Below are positions 35,857 through 44,436 of a stretch of 64,000 bases of DNA, in pieces. Source of the DNA: Janthinobacterium sp. GW458P (GTDB lineage: Bacteria > Pseudomonadota > Gammaproteobacteria > Burkholderiales > Burkholderiaceae_D); assembly GCF_002127585.1 (NCBI RefSeq), contig NZ_NEGZ01000017.1:20963-84962 (forward strand). Reading direction: 5' to 3'. Under the pieces are notes generated by a model, which saw nothing but the letters and a program-made list of their open reading frames with translations, had not been told where the DNA came from and did not search any database. Both the position numbers and the translations under genes were made by a program. How positions within the stretch are numbered: the stretch's first letter is position 1; each line of letters starts with the position of its first letter.

Positions 35857-36303
35857 TTATCCCGCAGAAACAGACACTTCCAGCACGATCCGCGCGTAAT
35901 CGACACCGCCGTCCGCCGCCGGCTGCGCCTTGAGCTCATCCAGCGCATAAGTCATCGTCACCGTGGCGCCGGGAACGAACAGCTTGCTATCCTGCCTGCG
36001 CTGCGTGTAGATGCTTTCGTCCACTGCCGAGCCATCCGCCAGGCGCAAGGTGATGCTGTTGGCTTGATCGCCCCGCCGGCTGTCCTGGCCCGCGAAATAT
36101 CTTCGTTCGACGATGCCCGTCAAGGTTTGCGTCTGGAGGCGCCCGGCCTCGATGCTTTGCCACCACGCTACGGAGGCGAACAGGCCGTGGCCGCCTTTCA
36201 GGCCCATGCGGGGCCTGGAACTGTCGAGGGTGAGGGCTTGGGTCCGGGTGACGCGGCCGGGGTCGTTTGCCAGGGCGTCGGCGAGGGTGTAGACGGTTTT
36301 CAT
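35857..36303 (-). CDS. Hypothetical protein
   Basis: 148 residues from the ATG at 36303 (MKTVYTLADALANDPGRVTR); a TTG 11 codons earlier is also possible. There is no signal peptide. The protein is basic and beta-rich in look (TQTLTGIVERRYFAGQDSRR, LFVPGATVTMTYALDELKAQ). It is not recognised. The gene lies directly after a GNAT gene on the same strand. Its frame continues past the TAA into the fragment at 35602-35841 with no intervening frame change. Confidence 0.55.
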   Translation of the reverse strand: MKTVYTLADALANDPGRVTRTQALTLDSSRPRMGLKGGHGLFASVAWWQSIEAGRLQTQTLTGIVERRYFAGQDSRRGDQANSITLRLADGSAVDESIYTQRRQDSKLFVPGATVTMTYALDELKAQPAADGGVDYARIVLEVSVSAG

Positions 36304-36332
36304 CAGGGGCAGGATTTCCTGGCAGCACTCGC

Positions 36333-36740
36333 TCAATGTTTGCGCCGGATCACGTAGGCATTGGCGGCAGCGTCAAAACCGAGCGCCGGATAGTAGGACA
36401 TGGCGTCGGGCGCGGAGAGCAGTATCAGCGACACCTCGTCGCCGATGATCGCCTGGGTGCGCCTGACCAGCTCCTTGCCGATGCCCAGGCCCTGGTATTG
36501 CTTGTCTACCGCCAGATCCGACAGATAGCAGCAATACGCATGATCGGTCAGCGAGCGGGCCAGGCCCGCAAGCTGCCCATCCACCCATGCCGACAGCAAG
36601 AGACAGGGCGCGGCGAACATGCGCGCGATTCTCGGCAGATCGCCAGTCGGCCGCTTGATTCCAGATCGATCGAAGACGCGAACCACATCAAGCGGATCAA
36701 GGGGAAAGTCATGACGGTATTCAACGGTGATGTTTTTCAT
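36333..36740 (-). CDS. GNAT-family N-acetyltransferase
   Basis: 135 residues. Motif A, DKQYQGLGIGKELVRRTQAI, is a clear acetyl-CoA site, followed by SLILLSAPDAMSYYPALGF as the GNAT C-terminal motif with the usual 'FY..LGF'-like end. It is cytoplasmic; substrate unknown. The downstream hypothetical gene starts just after it on the same strand, so they may form a small operon. Confidence 0.9.
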   Translation of the reverse strand: MKNITVEYRHDFPLDPLDVVRVFDRSGIKRPTGDLPRIARMFAAPCLLLSAWVDGQLAGLARSLTDHAYCCYLSDLAVDKQYQGLGIGKELVRRTQAIIGDEVSLILLSAPDAMSYYPALGFDAAANAYVIRRKH

Positions 36741-37173
36741 TCGTTCAAAGGCGCGGGACGATCACGCATGAGGTTGCGGGTTGATGATACGGACGCGGCA
36801 GCTTCTGGCCAATCTCGCTCACATGCGTCCAGGCATTCCATCGTATTGCCATTGTGGGGGCCGGGAGCAAACTCTTTATAACAAGCAACAATGTAACAAG
36901 CAACAATGATACAGGCGGCTGCGGGCGACGCATCACGAGCAGGAATGCCGCAGCGCTCGCTACCAGCAAGCTGTGCGGATTTTAGCCGGCATCCAGGGGG
37001 GCTGCCACGGCGCCGGCCGCGTTTCCGGCGTCCGCGGCGAAACTCGCCGGACGCCGACATGGCCCCGCAAGGCAGCCAGGGCGCCGCCTCCCATCTGTTA
37101 AAATATATCCCAATTCTTACCAGATTAGCATGAACAATCTGAGATTCTCAAATATAAGGAATGTGCTTAGCTA
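36741..37173. other. Intergenic stretch without a supported gene
   Basis: About 430 bases. Small open frames exist on the minus strand but none has a ribosome binding site or a recognisable product. A short tandem repeat of AACAAGCAACAATG lies near 36883-36910. The right end turns AT-rich, approaching the start of the next gene, and probably holds its promoter. Confidence 0.5.
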
Positions 37174-37920
37174 ATGAAAGCCATGATATTCTGCACCAGC
37201 TTTATAAAAGATGCCCAATCGTGGGAAAGTCGCTACCAACGGTGGCTTGACTACTACGAAAACATCCCGATCAATGCCGAAAAAAAGATAATGATCGACG
37301 ATGGCTCGCCATTTCTTCCGCCTGCCGACATTATCAATACGATCTCGCATGACGCCCCGCTGGCCGCCAATGACGACAAAAACCTCATCATTCACTTTGA
37401 TAACAACCTGGGACGACAAAGCGGGGCTGACTACCCTGGCTGGTGGCGCAGCTTTCTCCACTCCGTTCAGGTGGCAAATGAATTAGGCGTGGAGAAAATC
37501 ATCCATATCGAATCGGACGCCTATATCATGACGCCCCGCCTGGTAAAATTCATCAATGAAATAGAATCAGGCTGGAACGTCCTGTGGTCTCCGCGCTATC
37601 GTTTTCCGGAAACCGCCCTGCAAGTCATCTGCCGGGATCAATTCGCCACCTTTGAGAAATTCAAGAACGACACGCCAGGCCTGAAATTCCCGGATATTGC
37701 GGAAAGATTGCTGCCGTTTACGGCGGTACACAAGCAGTTCAAAGGCGACCGCTACAGCGATTTCACGAAAAACAGATGGATATTCCGTTCGCGAAAATTC
37801 AACGGCATTCCACTCTTCAAGCGGGAATTTTTCTGGGAAAAAATACCAGCCGATGCGGACTTCGTCACGCAAGGCATCAGCCGTCAAGAATTCGTCTACC
37901 GGCGCGATGAATTAGCTTAG
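37174..37920 (+). CDS. Glycosyltransferase-like (GT-A fold) protein
   Basis: 248 residues. The N-terminus MKAMIFCTSFIKDAQSWESR, the MIDDGSPFLPP segment and especially IIHIESDAYI (an acidic, DxD-like motif flanked by beta strands) suggest a GT-A glycosyltransferase. The base composition is visibly less G+C-rich than the neighbours and codon use differs, so horizontal acquisition is likely. It stands alone, with no polysaccharide cluster around it. Donor and acceptor sugars are unknown. The family assignment is by pattern and moderately uncertain. Confidence 0.55.
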   Translation: MKAMIFCTSFIKDAQSWESRYQRWLDYYENIPINAEKKIMIDDGSPFLPPADIINTISHDAPLAANDDKNLIIHFDNNLGRQSGADYPGWWRSFLHSVQVANELGVEKIIHIESDAYIMTPRLVKFINEIESGWNVLWSPRYRFPETALQVICRDQFATFEKFKNDTPGLKFPDIAERLLPFTAVHKQFKGDRYSDFTKNRWIFRSRKFNGIPLFKREFFWEKIPADADFVTQGISRQEFVYRRDELA

Positions 37921-38352
37921 ACGCTGCACGGTGGGCAATCGCCAACGCGCCTGGCCGTCAACAGCCGGGCGTTATGCGGTTTCCAGGAACTGTTTCAAAA
38001 AACCGGCCCCGCCACCAGGCCAGCCATCCACGCACCAGCGTGGCGATGCACCCGGGTCAGCTCCGGATGCGGCATAGCAATCGCTCTTGTCCGTCTGTGC
38101 GGGCGCAATCCGCTCACGCGGGCTGGCGCAGGACGGGAGCGCGCAAAGCGCTTGCGACGTGTGCCGGCGGCAACGGCACCGAGCAAAGGTGCTGGGCACC
38201 AGCCCAACCCGTAGGCGGGACGCCAGCGCCATGCGCGGCAGAGGGCAGATGGCATCCCGTCGTGCAAGCATTGCAGCGTGTCGCAAACGTTCAAGACCTG
38301 CGTCAACGCGCAAACGATACTACCTTCATCAGTTGCCTACCGAGGGAGTTTC
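37921..38352. other. Intergenic stretch without a supported gene
   Basis: About 430 bases of G+C-rich sequence. Both strands have short open frames typical of chance in this composition; none has a good start site or familiar product. The last bases (GAGGGAG) are the ribosome binding site of the P450 remnant. Confidence 0.45.
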
Positions 38353-38838
38353 ATGCACACAGCCGCCATGCCCGTCTTGCGCGCCATCGCCGACTTGCCG
38401 CCCCCGCCCGCCCTGCCGTTTCCCGGCAATGCGCACCAGCCAAACCCGCGCGCCATCCGCCTCGCCTTTGCTGAGCACGTCCATACGCTGCTCAAAGGCG
38501 ACGACAAGCGGCAGGAAGATATCAGCGATGCAAGGGCCGGGGTGGCCCGCCTTGCGCAGATGCCCGCCCCTTGCCGGCGCTGCTTGCGGCGTCGCGCGGA
38601 CCGGCGCCTGGAACGCGGCGCACGCGCCCTGCAAGGGGCCACGGACGGTTTTATCGCCCGGGCGGCCCGGGCAGCCGATCCGGCGCCGCGCGCCCAGCCT
38701 GTCAAGCTGCAGCAAGCCATGCTGCTGCTGGACGGCGACATGGCTCGGCTTCGGCCCCGGACTGGCGCCGCGCCGCTGGCGATAATCTTGCGCCAGCGCA
38801 ACAAAGGCGGAAGCGACCTCGCTCCGGAGTGCATATGA
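38353..38838 (+). pseudogene. Cytochrome P450 remnant with internal deletion
   Basis: 161 codons from an ATG with GAGGGAG upstream. Residues ~11-35 (IADLPPPPALPFPGNAHQPN) look like the proline-rich N-terminus of a bacterial cytochrome P450 ('DLPGP.GLP..GN'). ATDGFIARAARAADPAPRAQ then AMLLLDG resembles a region normally about 200 residues further on. The I-helix, ExxR and haem-cysteine parts are absent, so it cannot be an active P450. It retains an open frame, and its stop overlaps the ATG of the next gene (ATGA), so it may still be translated as a leader for that gene. Confidence 0.5.
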
Positions 38839-39446
38839 GCATACGCAAGCTGCACCGCCTGTCGGCCTGTGTCCTGGCCGCCTTTATTCTGCTGCATCTT
38901 GGCAATCATCTGGCCGCCATTGCCGGCGCCCACGCGCACGTCGCCTACATGGAGGCGATCCGGCCCCTGTATCGCAATGCCGTGGTCGAGCCGGTGCTGC
39001 TGGCGTGCGTGCTGTTTCAATGTGGCAGCGGAACATGGATGGTGCTGCGCAACTGGAAGAAACGCGCCGGGCTGCCAGCGTGGCTGCAGGCCGGCACGGG
39101 CATCTATCTGGCCCTGTTCCTGCTGTTGCATGTCGGTGCCGTCCTGTTCGGCCGCTCCGCACTTGGGCTCGACACCAATTTTTACTACGCGGCGGCCGGT
39201 TTTGTCCTGATGCCCTATGCATGGTTCTTTGCGCCGTATTACTTCCTCGCCATGTTCGCCCTGTTCGCGCACCTGGGTTGCGCCGCCTACTGGCAAGTCC
39301 AGGCGCGCTCGCCCCTGGTGCGCAGGCTCGCCCTGGGCGTTCCGGCGGTCGCCGGCCTGGTGTTCGCCCTGCTGATCAACCTGGCTCTGGCGGGCAAGCT
39401 CCACGCACTCGACATTCCCGCGAAATACCTGATCATTTACCAATAA
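38835..39446 (+). CDS. Polytopic membrane protein, cytochrome b-like (succinate dehydrogenase b type)
   Basis: 203 residues with five hydrophobic helices. The first, HRLSACVLAAFILLHLGNHL, has the histidine pattern of succinate/fumarate reductase cytochrome b subunits, and later helices carry further histidines (LLLHVGAVLFG, FALFAHLGCAAYW). It may bind haem. The start at 38835 has GGAG upstream and overlaps the end of the P450 remnant, indicating coupling. No flavoprotein or iron-sulfur partner is adjacent, so the function is open. Confidence 0.65.
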   Translation: MSIRKLHRLSACVLAAFILLHLGNHLAAIAGAHAHVAYMEAIRPLYRNAVVEPVLLACVLFQCGSGTWMVLRNWKKRAGLPAWLQAGTGIYLALFLLLHVGAVLFGRSALGLDTNFYYAAAGFVLMPYAWFFAPYYFLAMFALFAHLGCAAYWQVQARSPLVRRLALGVPAVAGLVFALLINLALAGKLHALDIPAKYLIIYQ

Positions 39447-39681
39447 ACGCAGCGGCCAGGCGCCCTGCGGCATTCGGGTGTCCGGCAAGCTTTTATTGCC
39501 GCATACCTGCATACATTATCCATGCAAAACAAATCCGGACACGGCTGCGCGAAATACGCAGCGGCACCACGGGGAGAATCCCGGCAGATATAATGATGGA
39601 ATGAGTAGCCGGGACAAATCCCCGAAAAATACATTCCGGGCGTTGTCCCCGGTTCCGACCTGACTGATACAACAAGACTGC

Positions 39682-40065
39682 ATGAAAATGAAAATATTAT
39701 TCGCCGCTTCGCTGGGAATTCTGTCGCTGATGCAAACGCCATTATCCTTCGCAGAGAATATCAACGGAAAGAATCTTTATGTACAGAGATGCGCCGTATG
39801 CCATGGAACAGATATCAAAGGAACAGGAGCATTGGCAAATAAAAGCAATCCCCCCACGCCTGACCTGACGACATCCGCTTTCAAGAAGCGCCTGAAGGAT
39901 TATCCTGGCGTTATAGTGTCATCGGTAATACTCCGTCCCAATGGCGACCTGATTCCAAAAACCTTGCGGGAGAATGGCGTAAAGATACCGCCCTACGCCT
40001 GGAGGGTTCAGGATTTTCGCGACTTGAATCAATATATGAGTGGGGTGATTTTAAAGAGCCGATGA
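39682..40065 (+). CDS. Small c-type cytochrome, periplasmic
   Basis: 127 residues: a signal peptide (MKMKILFAASLGILSLMQTP, cleavage near SFAEN) and one haem c site, CAVCH (Cys37, Cys40, His41). A methionine suitable as the sixth ligand is not evident in the usual place except M119, so a low-spin His/Met arrangement is uncertain. It probably carries single electrons in the periplasm. Base composition is lower in G+C than the neighbours. No oxidase or dehydrogenase is coupled to it here. Confidence 0.85.
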   Translation: MKMKILFAASLGILSLMQTPLSFAENINGKNLYVQRCAVCHGTDIKGTGALANKSNPPTPDLTTSAFKKRLKDYPGVIVSSVILRPNGDLIPKTLRENGVKIPPYAWRVQDFRDLNQYMSGVILKSR

Positions 40066-40140
40066 GGGGGGCAGGAAACCAGGAGCCGGAGCCTGTCATT
40101 TTGCGCCGGGATTCCAGTTCACAATCTCAAGAACGCGGTA

Positions 40141-40168
40141 AAAACCAGTCACATGACTGGCTTTTTTT
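40141..40168. terminator. Bidirectional rho-independent terminator
   Basis: The stem CCAGTC-ACAT-GACTGG is preceded by AAAA and followed by C and seven T, between the converging ends of the cytochrome c gene and the GFA gene. It can serve both strands. Confidence 0.8.
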
Positions 40169-40169
40169 A

Positions 40170-40562
40170 TTATGCCGGACTTTCCTGAAACTGTTTTGCA
40201 TTATCACAAATCTCATACCATGCCGGCTTGGAAGCAACATGAACATGAAACTGTATTCTTGCCCCGGGGTCGTCATCCAGGCAGTTAAGGGATATGGGAA
40301 ATGAATCATTCTCCGAGCCGACTTCCCCCAACGAAGTGCCGCAGTTTTTGCAAAAAGTTCTTGCATATTTAAAGGGAGGCTCAGGCTCATATCGCTGAAT
40401 AAATTCCCGCCCCTCCAGCAAGGTAAATGAATTTTTCTCCACGAAGGCCAGGGCACTCGCTCCCGACTTCCGGCAACGAGAACAGTGGCACATGCCCATC
40501 ATGCTTGGGGGCGATGCCAATTCAAACTTTACCGAGCCGCAGCAGCAACTGCCTTTGATCAT
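40170..40562 (-). CDS. GFA-family (CENP-V/GFA domain) protein
   Basis: 130 residues. The zinc ligand set CCCG near residues 6-9, MCHCSRCRKSG (Cys25, Cys27, Cys30) and FCKNCGTS is the GFA fold signature, originally described for glutathione-dependent formaldehyde-activating enzyme. Most members, including short ones like this, have unproven activity. There is no formaldehyde dehydrogenase nearby. Start at the ATG complementary to 40560-40562. Confidence 0.9.
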   Translation of the reverse strand: MIKGSCCCGSVKFELASPPSMMGMCHCSRCRKSGASALAFVEKNSFTLLEGREFIQRYEPEPPFKYARTFCKNCGTSLGEVGSENDSFPISLNCLDDDPGARIQFHVHVASKPAWYEICDNAKQFQESPA

Positions 40563-40945
40563 GATCAGTCCTTTTTGAACGTTGATACTGTATCTTTACA
40601 CAGTATTTCCAAAAAAGCAATGCGTGCATGGATAGTCTTTCAGGCCCTGATCGCAAGCACGGTGCGGGCGAAAGGGTCTGATGCGCTGGGCGTTGCGGAA
40701 GCCGGCGCAGTCGGAAAGCTGATCAGAACCACGAATGCGCGCAGCGGCAGCGGTTGGTGGATTCGCGGGGCGCGCTGGCGCCCTGCTGTGCAATGCGAAT
40801 AGACAAGTCTCATGCGGCTTTAGATGCAATGCACCAGCCGCACCTGCTGAAATACCTAAGTACAAATATCGGTGAATAAATACTATGCAGAGATTGGCTT
40901 GTCGAAATCCCTGCGCGTACATTCCTATAGCGCAAGCTTAGCTCT
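40563..40945. other. Intergenic stretch with a diverged copy (D) of the island repeat
   Basis: No gene is supported. Bases ~40708-40800 read CGGAAAGCTGATCAGAACCA and then CGGCAGCGGTTGGTGGATTC, which matches repeat copies A-C at 48141, 51109 and 53264. This places the left edge of the variable island here. The remainder shows nothing recognisable. Confidence 0.55.
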
Positions 40946-41557
40946 TCACAAGTGTACCCGGAGTTCAATTGGAATATTTATCAATGGCTTCACTGAATAA
41001 TCTGGCTTGCGATCAAGGAAACAGGCGACGTCGGGAACTGGGAGGGTCTGTGCAAATGTCCCCAGCTTTGTCTTGCATTCGATTTTACTGAGCAACACCG
41101 CATGCGCATGGGATAGGGCATTGACGTCCTTGCAAGCAAGATCGAGTGTCTCGTACCGCGCATAGTGATCGCCCGGCTGATTGGCCCAGTAGATACACAG
41201 CGCTGTAGCAAATTCACAATTGGGATGCGCTATGATCTGCGTGAGAAGCCATATGCCACTATCATAATTATGATGCTGGACGATGGCATGAAGCTGACAT
41301 CCAGACAGTGCCGAGAGATCGTTTTCCACTTCTTTTTTGAACGCTTGCATACCTATCGCTCTCTGCCGAGCATAAAAGTGATAAAAGTCGTCCTCCTCGT
41401 TACCTTCCATAGCGCTGTCAAAAACCGACTGACTCATGTCGTGGTAATAACTGTCGCCGGCACATTTTCCTTTCAGGGCCAGGATTAAGATATCTTGTTC
41501 AGCATCCGAACCGTTCGGCTGCTTAAGTCCCAGCGCTTTGGCCAGTTTTGTTAACAT
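40946..41557 (-). CDS. DUF4274 domain protein, possible immunity or cargo protein
   Basis: 203 residues. The segment LHAIVQHHNYDSGIWLLTQI, then HPNCEFATALCIYWANQPGD, fits the DUF4274 pattern ('LH..A..YNWDDG…..I..NP.CD.GTAL..FW'), a family frequent in polymorphic-toxin neighbourhoods. The start at ATG 41557 has AAGGAG five bases upstream; a GTG two codons earlier is too close to it. It lies downstream of the PoNi-like gene on the same strand, so it belongs to the VgrG-effector cluster. A second immunity function is possible but unproven. Confidence 0.6.
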   Translation of the reverse strand: MLTKLAKALGLKQPNGSDAEQDILILALKGKCAGDSYYHDMSQSVFDSAMEGNEEDDFYHFYARQRAIGMQAFKKEVENDLSALSGCQLHAIVQHHNYDSGIWLLTQIIAHPNCEFATALCIYWANQPGDHYARYETLDLACKDVNALSHAHAVLLSKIECKTKLGTFAQTLPVPDVACFLDRKPDYSVKPLINIPIELRVHL

Positions 41558-41747
41558 TTGCACTCCTTGGAATATTCTATTTGACTAAGTGACAGCAAGG
41601 GCTATCCATTCCCGTGCCCAGCCAGCTTGACCGCTTCCTCGCGAAGTTGCGGCGTGTATGTTTGCTCGCTTCATCAATTCCCCCGTGGGAGAAGTTTACT
41701 AAACAGGCGCGGCCGAAAAAGTCTGGGTACCTCACCCCTCTGTTCGC

Positions 41748-42737
41748 TTATGGAGATAATTGCTCACTACTCCATTGCCAGATGGTCGCGCCATACTGTG
41801 TATCGGCGGATACCGGCATGATCTCGCCTTGTTCGAAATGACGAAGACTGCCGGGTATAGCAGGGGTGAACCAGTACCCAGCCTGGGGACATGGGCTGCC
41901 GCCTTCAACACGCAGTTTTTCTGGCGCTGTGGACATAGGTCCAGCTTGTTTATCGAGCTTTCTGGCGTAGTCCACCAGGTCTTTTGGATACACGATATGC
42001 TCTCGGAAACTGCGATCGTCCAGCTCCAAAAGATAAGCAGCTGCTGCGGCTTCGATGGCCCAATAGCCAAAATACGCGCCGCAACCTTCTGCGCTCATGC
42101 TCAAATGACTGTCGTGCCACGGCGCCTTTTTCATGGACTTATACCAAACCTTCAGATAGGCCTCGATGTCCTGAATGCTTTCCTCTGGCGTGTCACGATA
42201 AAAGCTATTGATGATGTCGCGATACGGCGCGTCGTGGTACCACTCGTCGACTTCGTAACGATCCTTGAGTTCATAGGCAAACAAATCCTCATAGAGCGTG
42301 TCTTTGCCGGCAAATGCGCCGTCAAGCATCGCCGCCAGTCGTGGCAATAAGTCACGGCGATGTAGAAGATAGCAAAGGCCAATGAGTTGCATTGCGCGCT
42401 CGTAATCGTCTATTTCGGCAAAGCGTAAGGGTGGGAAAAGTGGGTCGTTTGCATATTCCTGTTCGTATTTGGCATTTCTCTCAAACGCATCAACGACTTT
42501 CGTAAGATCATTACGCAAAATATCTAGCGATTCGCCAGCCGTGTAGCTCAACAAAAAGTTTGAAAATATGTCATCGGCGAGCACAGATGAAATACGGCTT
42601 CGGTCGTTTGCGTCGTTGCTTGGTTCGGATAAAGCTTGCAAAATCCGAGGAAGTCCTTTTTCATTGAAATATTTAATTTCATTGTTGTAGGCCAGTTCAT
42701 TCAGGAATTGTTGGCGACGTTTTTCATGGAATTGCAT
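41748..42737 (-). CDS. PoNi-like immunity protein (DUF1910/DUF1911)
   Basis: 329 residues. The N-terminal half (LADDIFSNFLLSYTAGESLD, the Y-E-RAMQLIGLCYLL helix) and the middle (LYEDLFAYELKDRYEVDEWY, then EGCGAYFGYWAIEAAAAAYL) match the DUF1910-DUF1911 pair of immunity proteins for PoNe DNase toxins. An extra ~60-residue C-terminal part contains CPQAGYWFTPAIPGSLRHFE and GEIMPVSADTQYGATIWQW, another known immunity-like module. It lies directly downstream of the PoNe-like effector and is its likely antidote. The C-terminal extension could bind a different toxin or the PAAR/VgrG tip. Confidence 0.8.
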   Translation of the reverse strand: MQFHEKRRQQFLNELAYNNEIKYFNEKGLPRILQALSEPSNDANDRSRISSVLADDIFSNFLLSYTAGESLDILRNDLTKVVDAFERNAKYEQEYANDPLFPPLRFAEIDDYERAMQLIGLCYLLHRRDLLPRLAAMLDGAFAGKDTLYEDLFAYELKDRYEVDEWYHDAPYRDIINSFYRDTPEESIQDIEAYLKVWYKSMKKAPWHDSHLSMSAEGCGAYFGYWAIEAAAAAYLLELDDRSFREHIVYPKDLVDYARKLDKQAGPMSTAPEKLRVEGGSPCPQAGYWFTPAIPGSLRHFEQGEIMPVSADTQYGATIWQWSSEQLSP

Positions 42738-42792
42738 AGTTTTTACCCGATAAAACTGCGTGTTAGTTGCGTTATTACTTGAGGTCTAACAT

Positions 42793-44436
42793 TCAAGGTT
42801 CCAGCGGCAGACCGAGTTTCGCGTGTTTATGATTGACTGCGGCTTTTACTTCTCGCTCATCGTGTCGATGTGTGGATGGGATGTCGTGATCAGCATGTTT
42901 CTCATGCTTGTCTCGTTCATCCTCTAATAATGCCTTCTCATGTTCTGCGGCTGAGGGTAGGTAAAACGGTGTATAGAAAAGATGGCGCGAATAAACTTTT
43001 GTCCCATTGATTCGAATCTCTTCAACAATTTCGCGAGCATCAGCAATAACTCCAAATTTCACGGCATCTTTAATGTTCTTCGTAATCCATTTTTGACTCA
43101 TTTGAACGAGCGGTTGTTCAACGCTGTTGTTTGTCTGCCGTGCTGACGCAGGAGCGGTACTCGCCGCGGTCTGCTTCGGCTGCGCTTGCTTGCCGCCTGA
43201 AGGCTTTCCGCCCCCTCCTTTCCCGACCGGTTTGCCGCCTGGTTTCCCCGCCCCAGCGGAATCACTGCCCTCGCTCGTATCCGGCTCCAACAGTTCCTCT
43301 GACTTTGGCAGCGCCGCGTCCTTGATCCGCCGGGCATTGTCCAACAGCTTGCCCTTTACGCCCGGCTTACTGGCGGCATTCTTCGGCGCCTTTCCCACCT
43401 TCGACGCCTTCGACTCCACAATCGCGTACGGCTTGCCGCCATTGTGCGGGTCCCCGATTTGCACTTTCCACACGCCATCAATGCCTGTGCCATGCGCTTT
43501 CAGGGCGAACAATGGATTGAGCCGGGTCGCTTCGTTGAGTTTGCCAGGAAAGGTCTTGCTGGGCTTTTCCTTCCACTCGCCTTGCATGCCCATGTCGTGC
43601 CGGCTCCAGTCCTTGCCCCAACCGTATTTTTCATACAGAAAATAATCGGTAATATGCTCACCTATAATGCCGGTCAGGCTTTTGCTGACACCTTCGGCGA
43701 CGCTGGTACCGATCGAGGCATTGACCGTATTGTTCGATGCGGTAAGCGTAGGGGCGTTGTGGCCGGTTTCGGCGACTTTGGGATCATTCCTTTCCGGCTT
43801 CTTTTCCACCGGATTGACCTTGCCTTGCGGACCGATGGCTTGCGCCGCATTGTTGCGTTGCTTGGTCTTCCAGTGAGTCAGCTTGAGCGTGACAAGCATC
43901 ACCATGGCCGGCAACTGGGAGCGCACCGTGCTCATGCAGGTGCTCAAGGCGAGCCGTCCTTCGGCGGGCAGGTTGTCGTAAAGCCATGAACCTTCGATCG
44001 CACTCTGGACCGTGCCAAGCTGATTTTTCAGGCCGACCGCATCGAATAATTTGTCGAGCAAGAATTCCGGACTGGTGTGGATGCCGACCTTGTCGCAGAC
44101 CATGCGCAGCACGTCGAACAGAATCGGAGCAAAGCGCTCCGGATGCTTGTTGACGATGCGGATCGTTTTCTTGACGCCGCCGCCCGCACCCGGTATCCAG
44201 CCCACCAGTGCCAGGACCAGGTCGAATTTGGCTTCCATCTGGTCTTCCGCCGACGTGCTGTTGTGGAGGGTCAGCATGCATGTGATGGTGTCGTAGATAT
44301 TGATCGCCTGCCCCAGGAAGGGGACGAGTCCGGTGGCGACGGCGACGCTGATCTCTTCGATGGCACTGGTGATGGCCGCGCTGTCGGTTGATGTCTCAGC
44401 CGCTTGAGGTGCGCTGGTCGCAGGTGCGTCGCTCAT
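42793..44436 (-). CDS. T6SS effector with PoNe-type DNase domain
   Basis: 547 residues. Residues 1-200 hold hydrophobic segments (ISVAVATGLVPFLGQAINIY, LVLALVGWIPGAGGGVKKTI) that may aid loading or entry. The nuclease part has GEHITDYF (259-266), THGID-like AHGTGIDGVW (314-323), YAIVESKAS (337-345, Glu341 and Lys343) and QMSQKW (445-450), the order of the PD-(D/E)xK-like PoNe motifs. A Gly/Pro/Lys-rich insert (~380-440) separates the ExK and QxS motifs. It starts inside the end of vgrG (ATGA overlap) and precedes its immunity gene, so it is a VgrG-delivered antibacterial DNase. Activity is inferred. Confidence 0.78.
   Translation of the reverse strand: MSDAPATSAPQAAETSTDSAAITSAIEEISVAVATGLVPFLGQAINIYDTITCMLTLHNSTSAEDQMEAKFDLVLALVGWIPGAGGGVKKTIRIVNKHPERFAPILFDVLRMVCDKVGIHTSPEFLLDKLFDAVGLKNQLGTVQSAIEGSWLYDNLPAEGRLALSTCMSTVRSQLPAMVMLVTLKLTHWKTKQRNNAAQAIGPQGKVNPVEKKPERNDPKVAETGHNAPTLTASNNTVNASIGTSVAEGVSKSLTGIIGEHITDYFLYEKYGWGKDWSRHDMGMQGEWKEKPSKTFPGKLNEATRLNPLFALKAHGTGIDGVWKVQIGDPHNGGKPYAIVESKASKVGKAPKNAASKPGVKGKLLDNARRIKDAALPKSEELLEPDTSEGSDSAGAGKPGGKPVGKGGGGKPSGGKQAQPKQTAASTAPASARQTNNSVEQPLVQMSQKWITKNIKDAVKFGVIADAREIVEEIRINGTKVYSRHLFYTPFYLPSAAEHEKALLEDERDKHEKHADHDIPSTHRHDEREVKAAVNHKHAKLGLPLEP

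Noticed and set aside
36745..37060. Minus-strand small frames before the glycosyltransferase-like gene
   Set aside because: No ribosome binding site or recognisable product, and they overlap each other in different frames.
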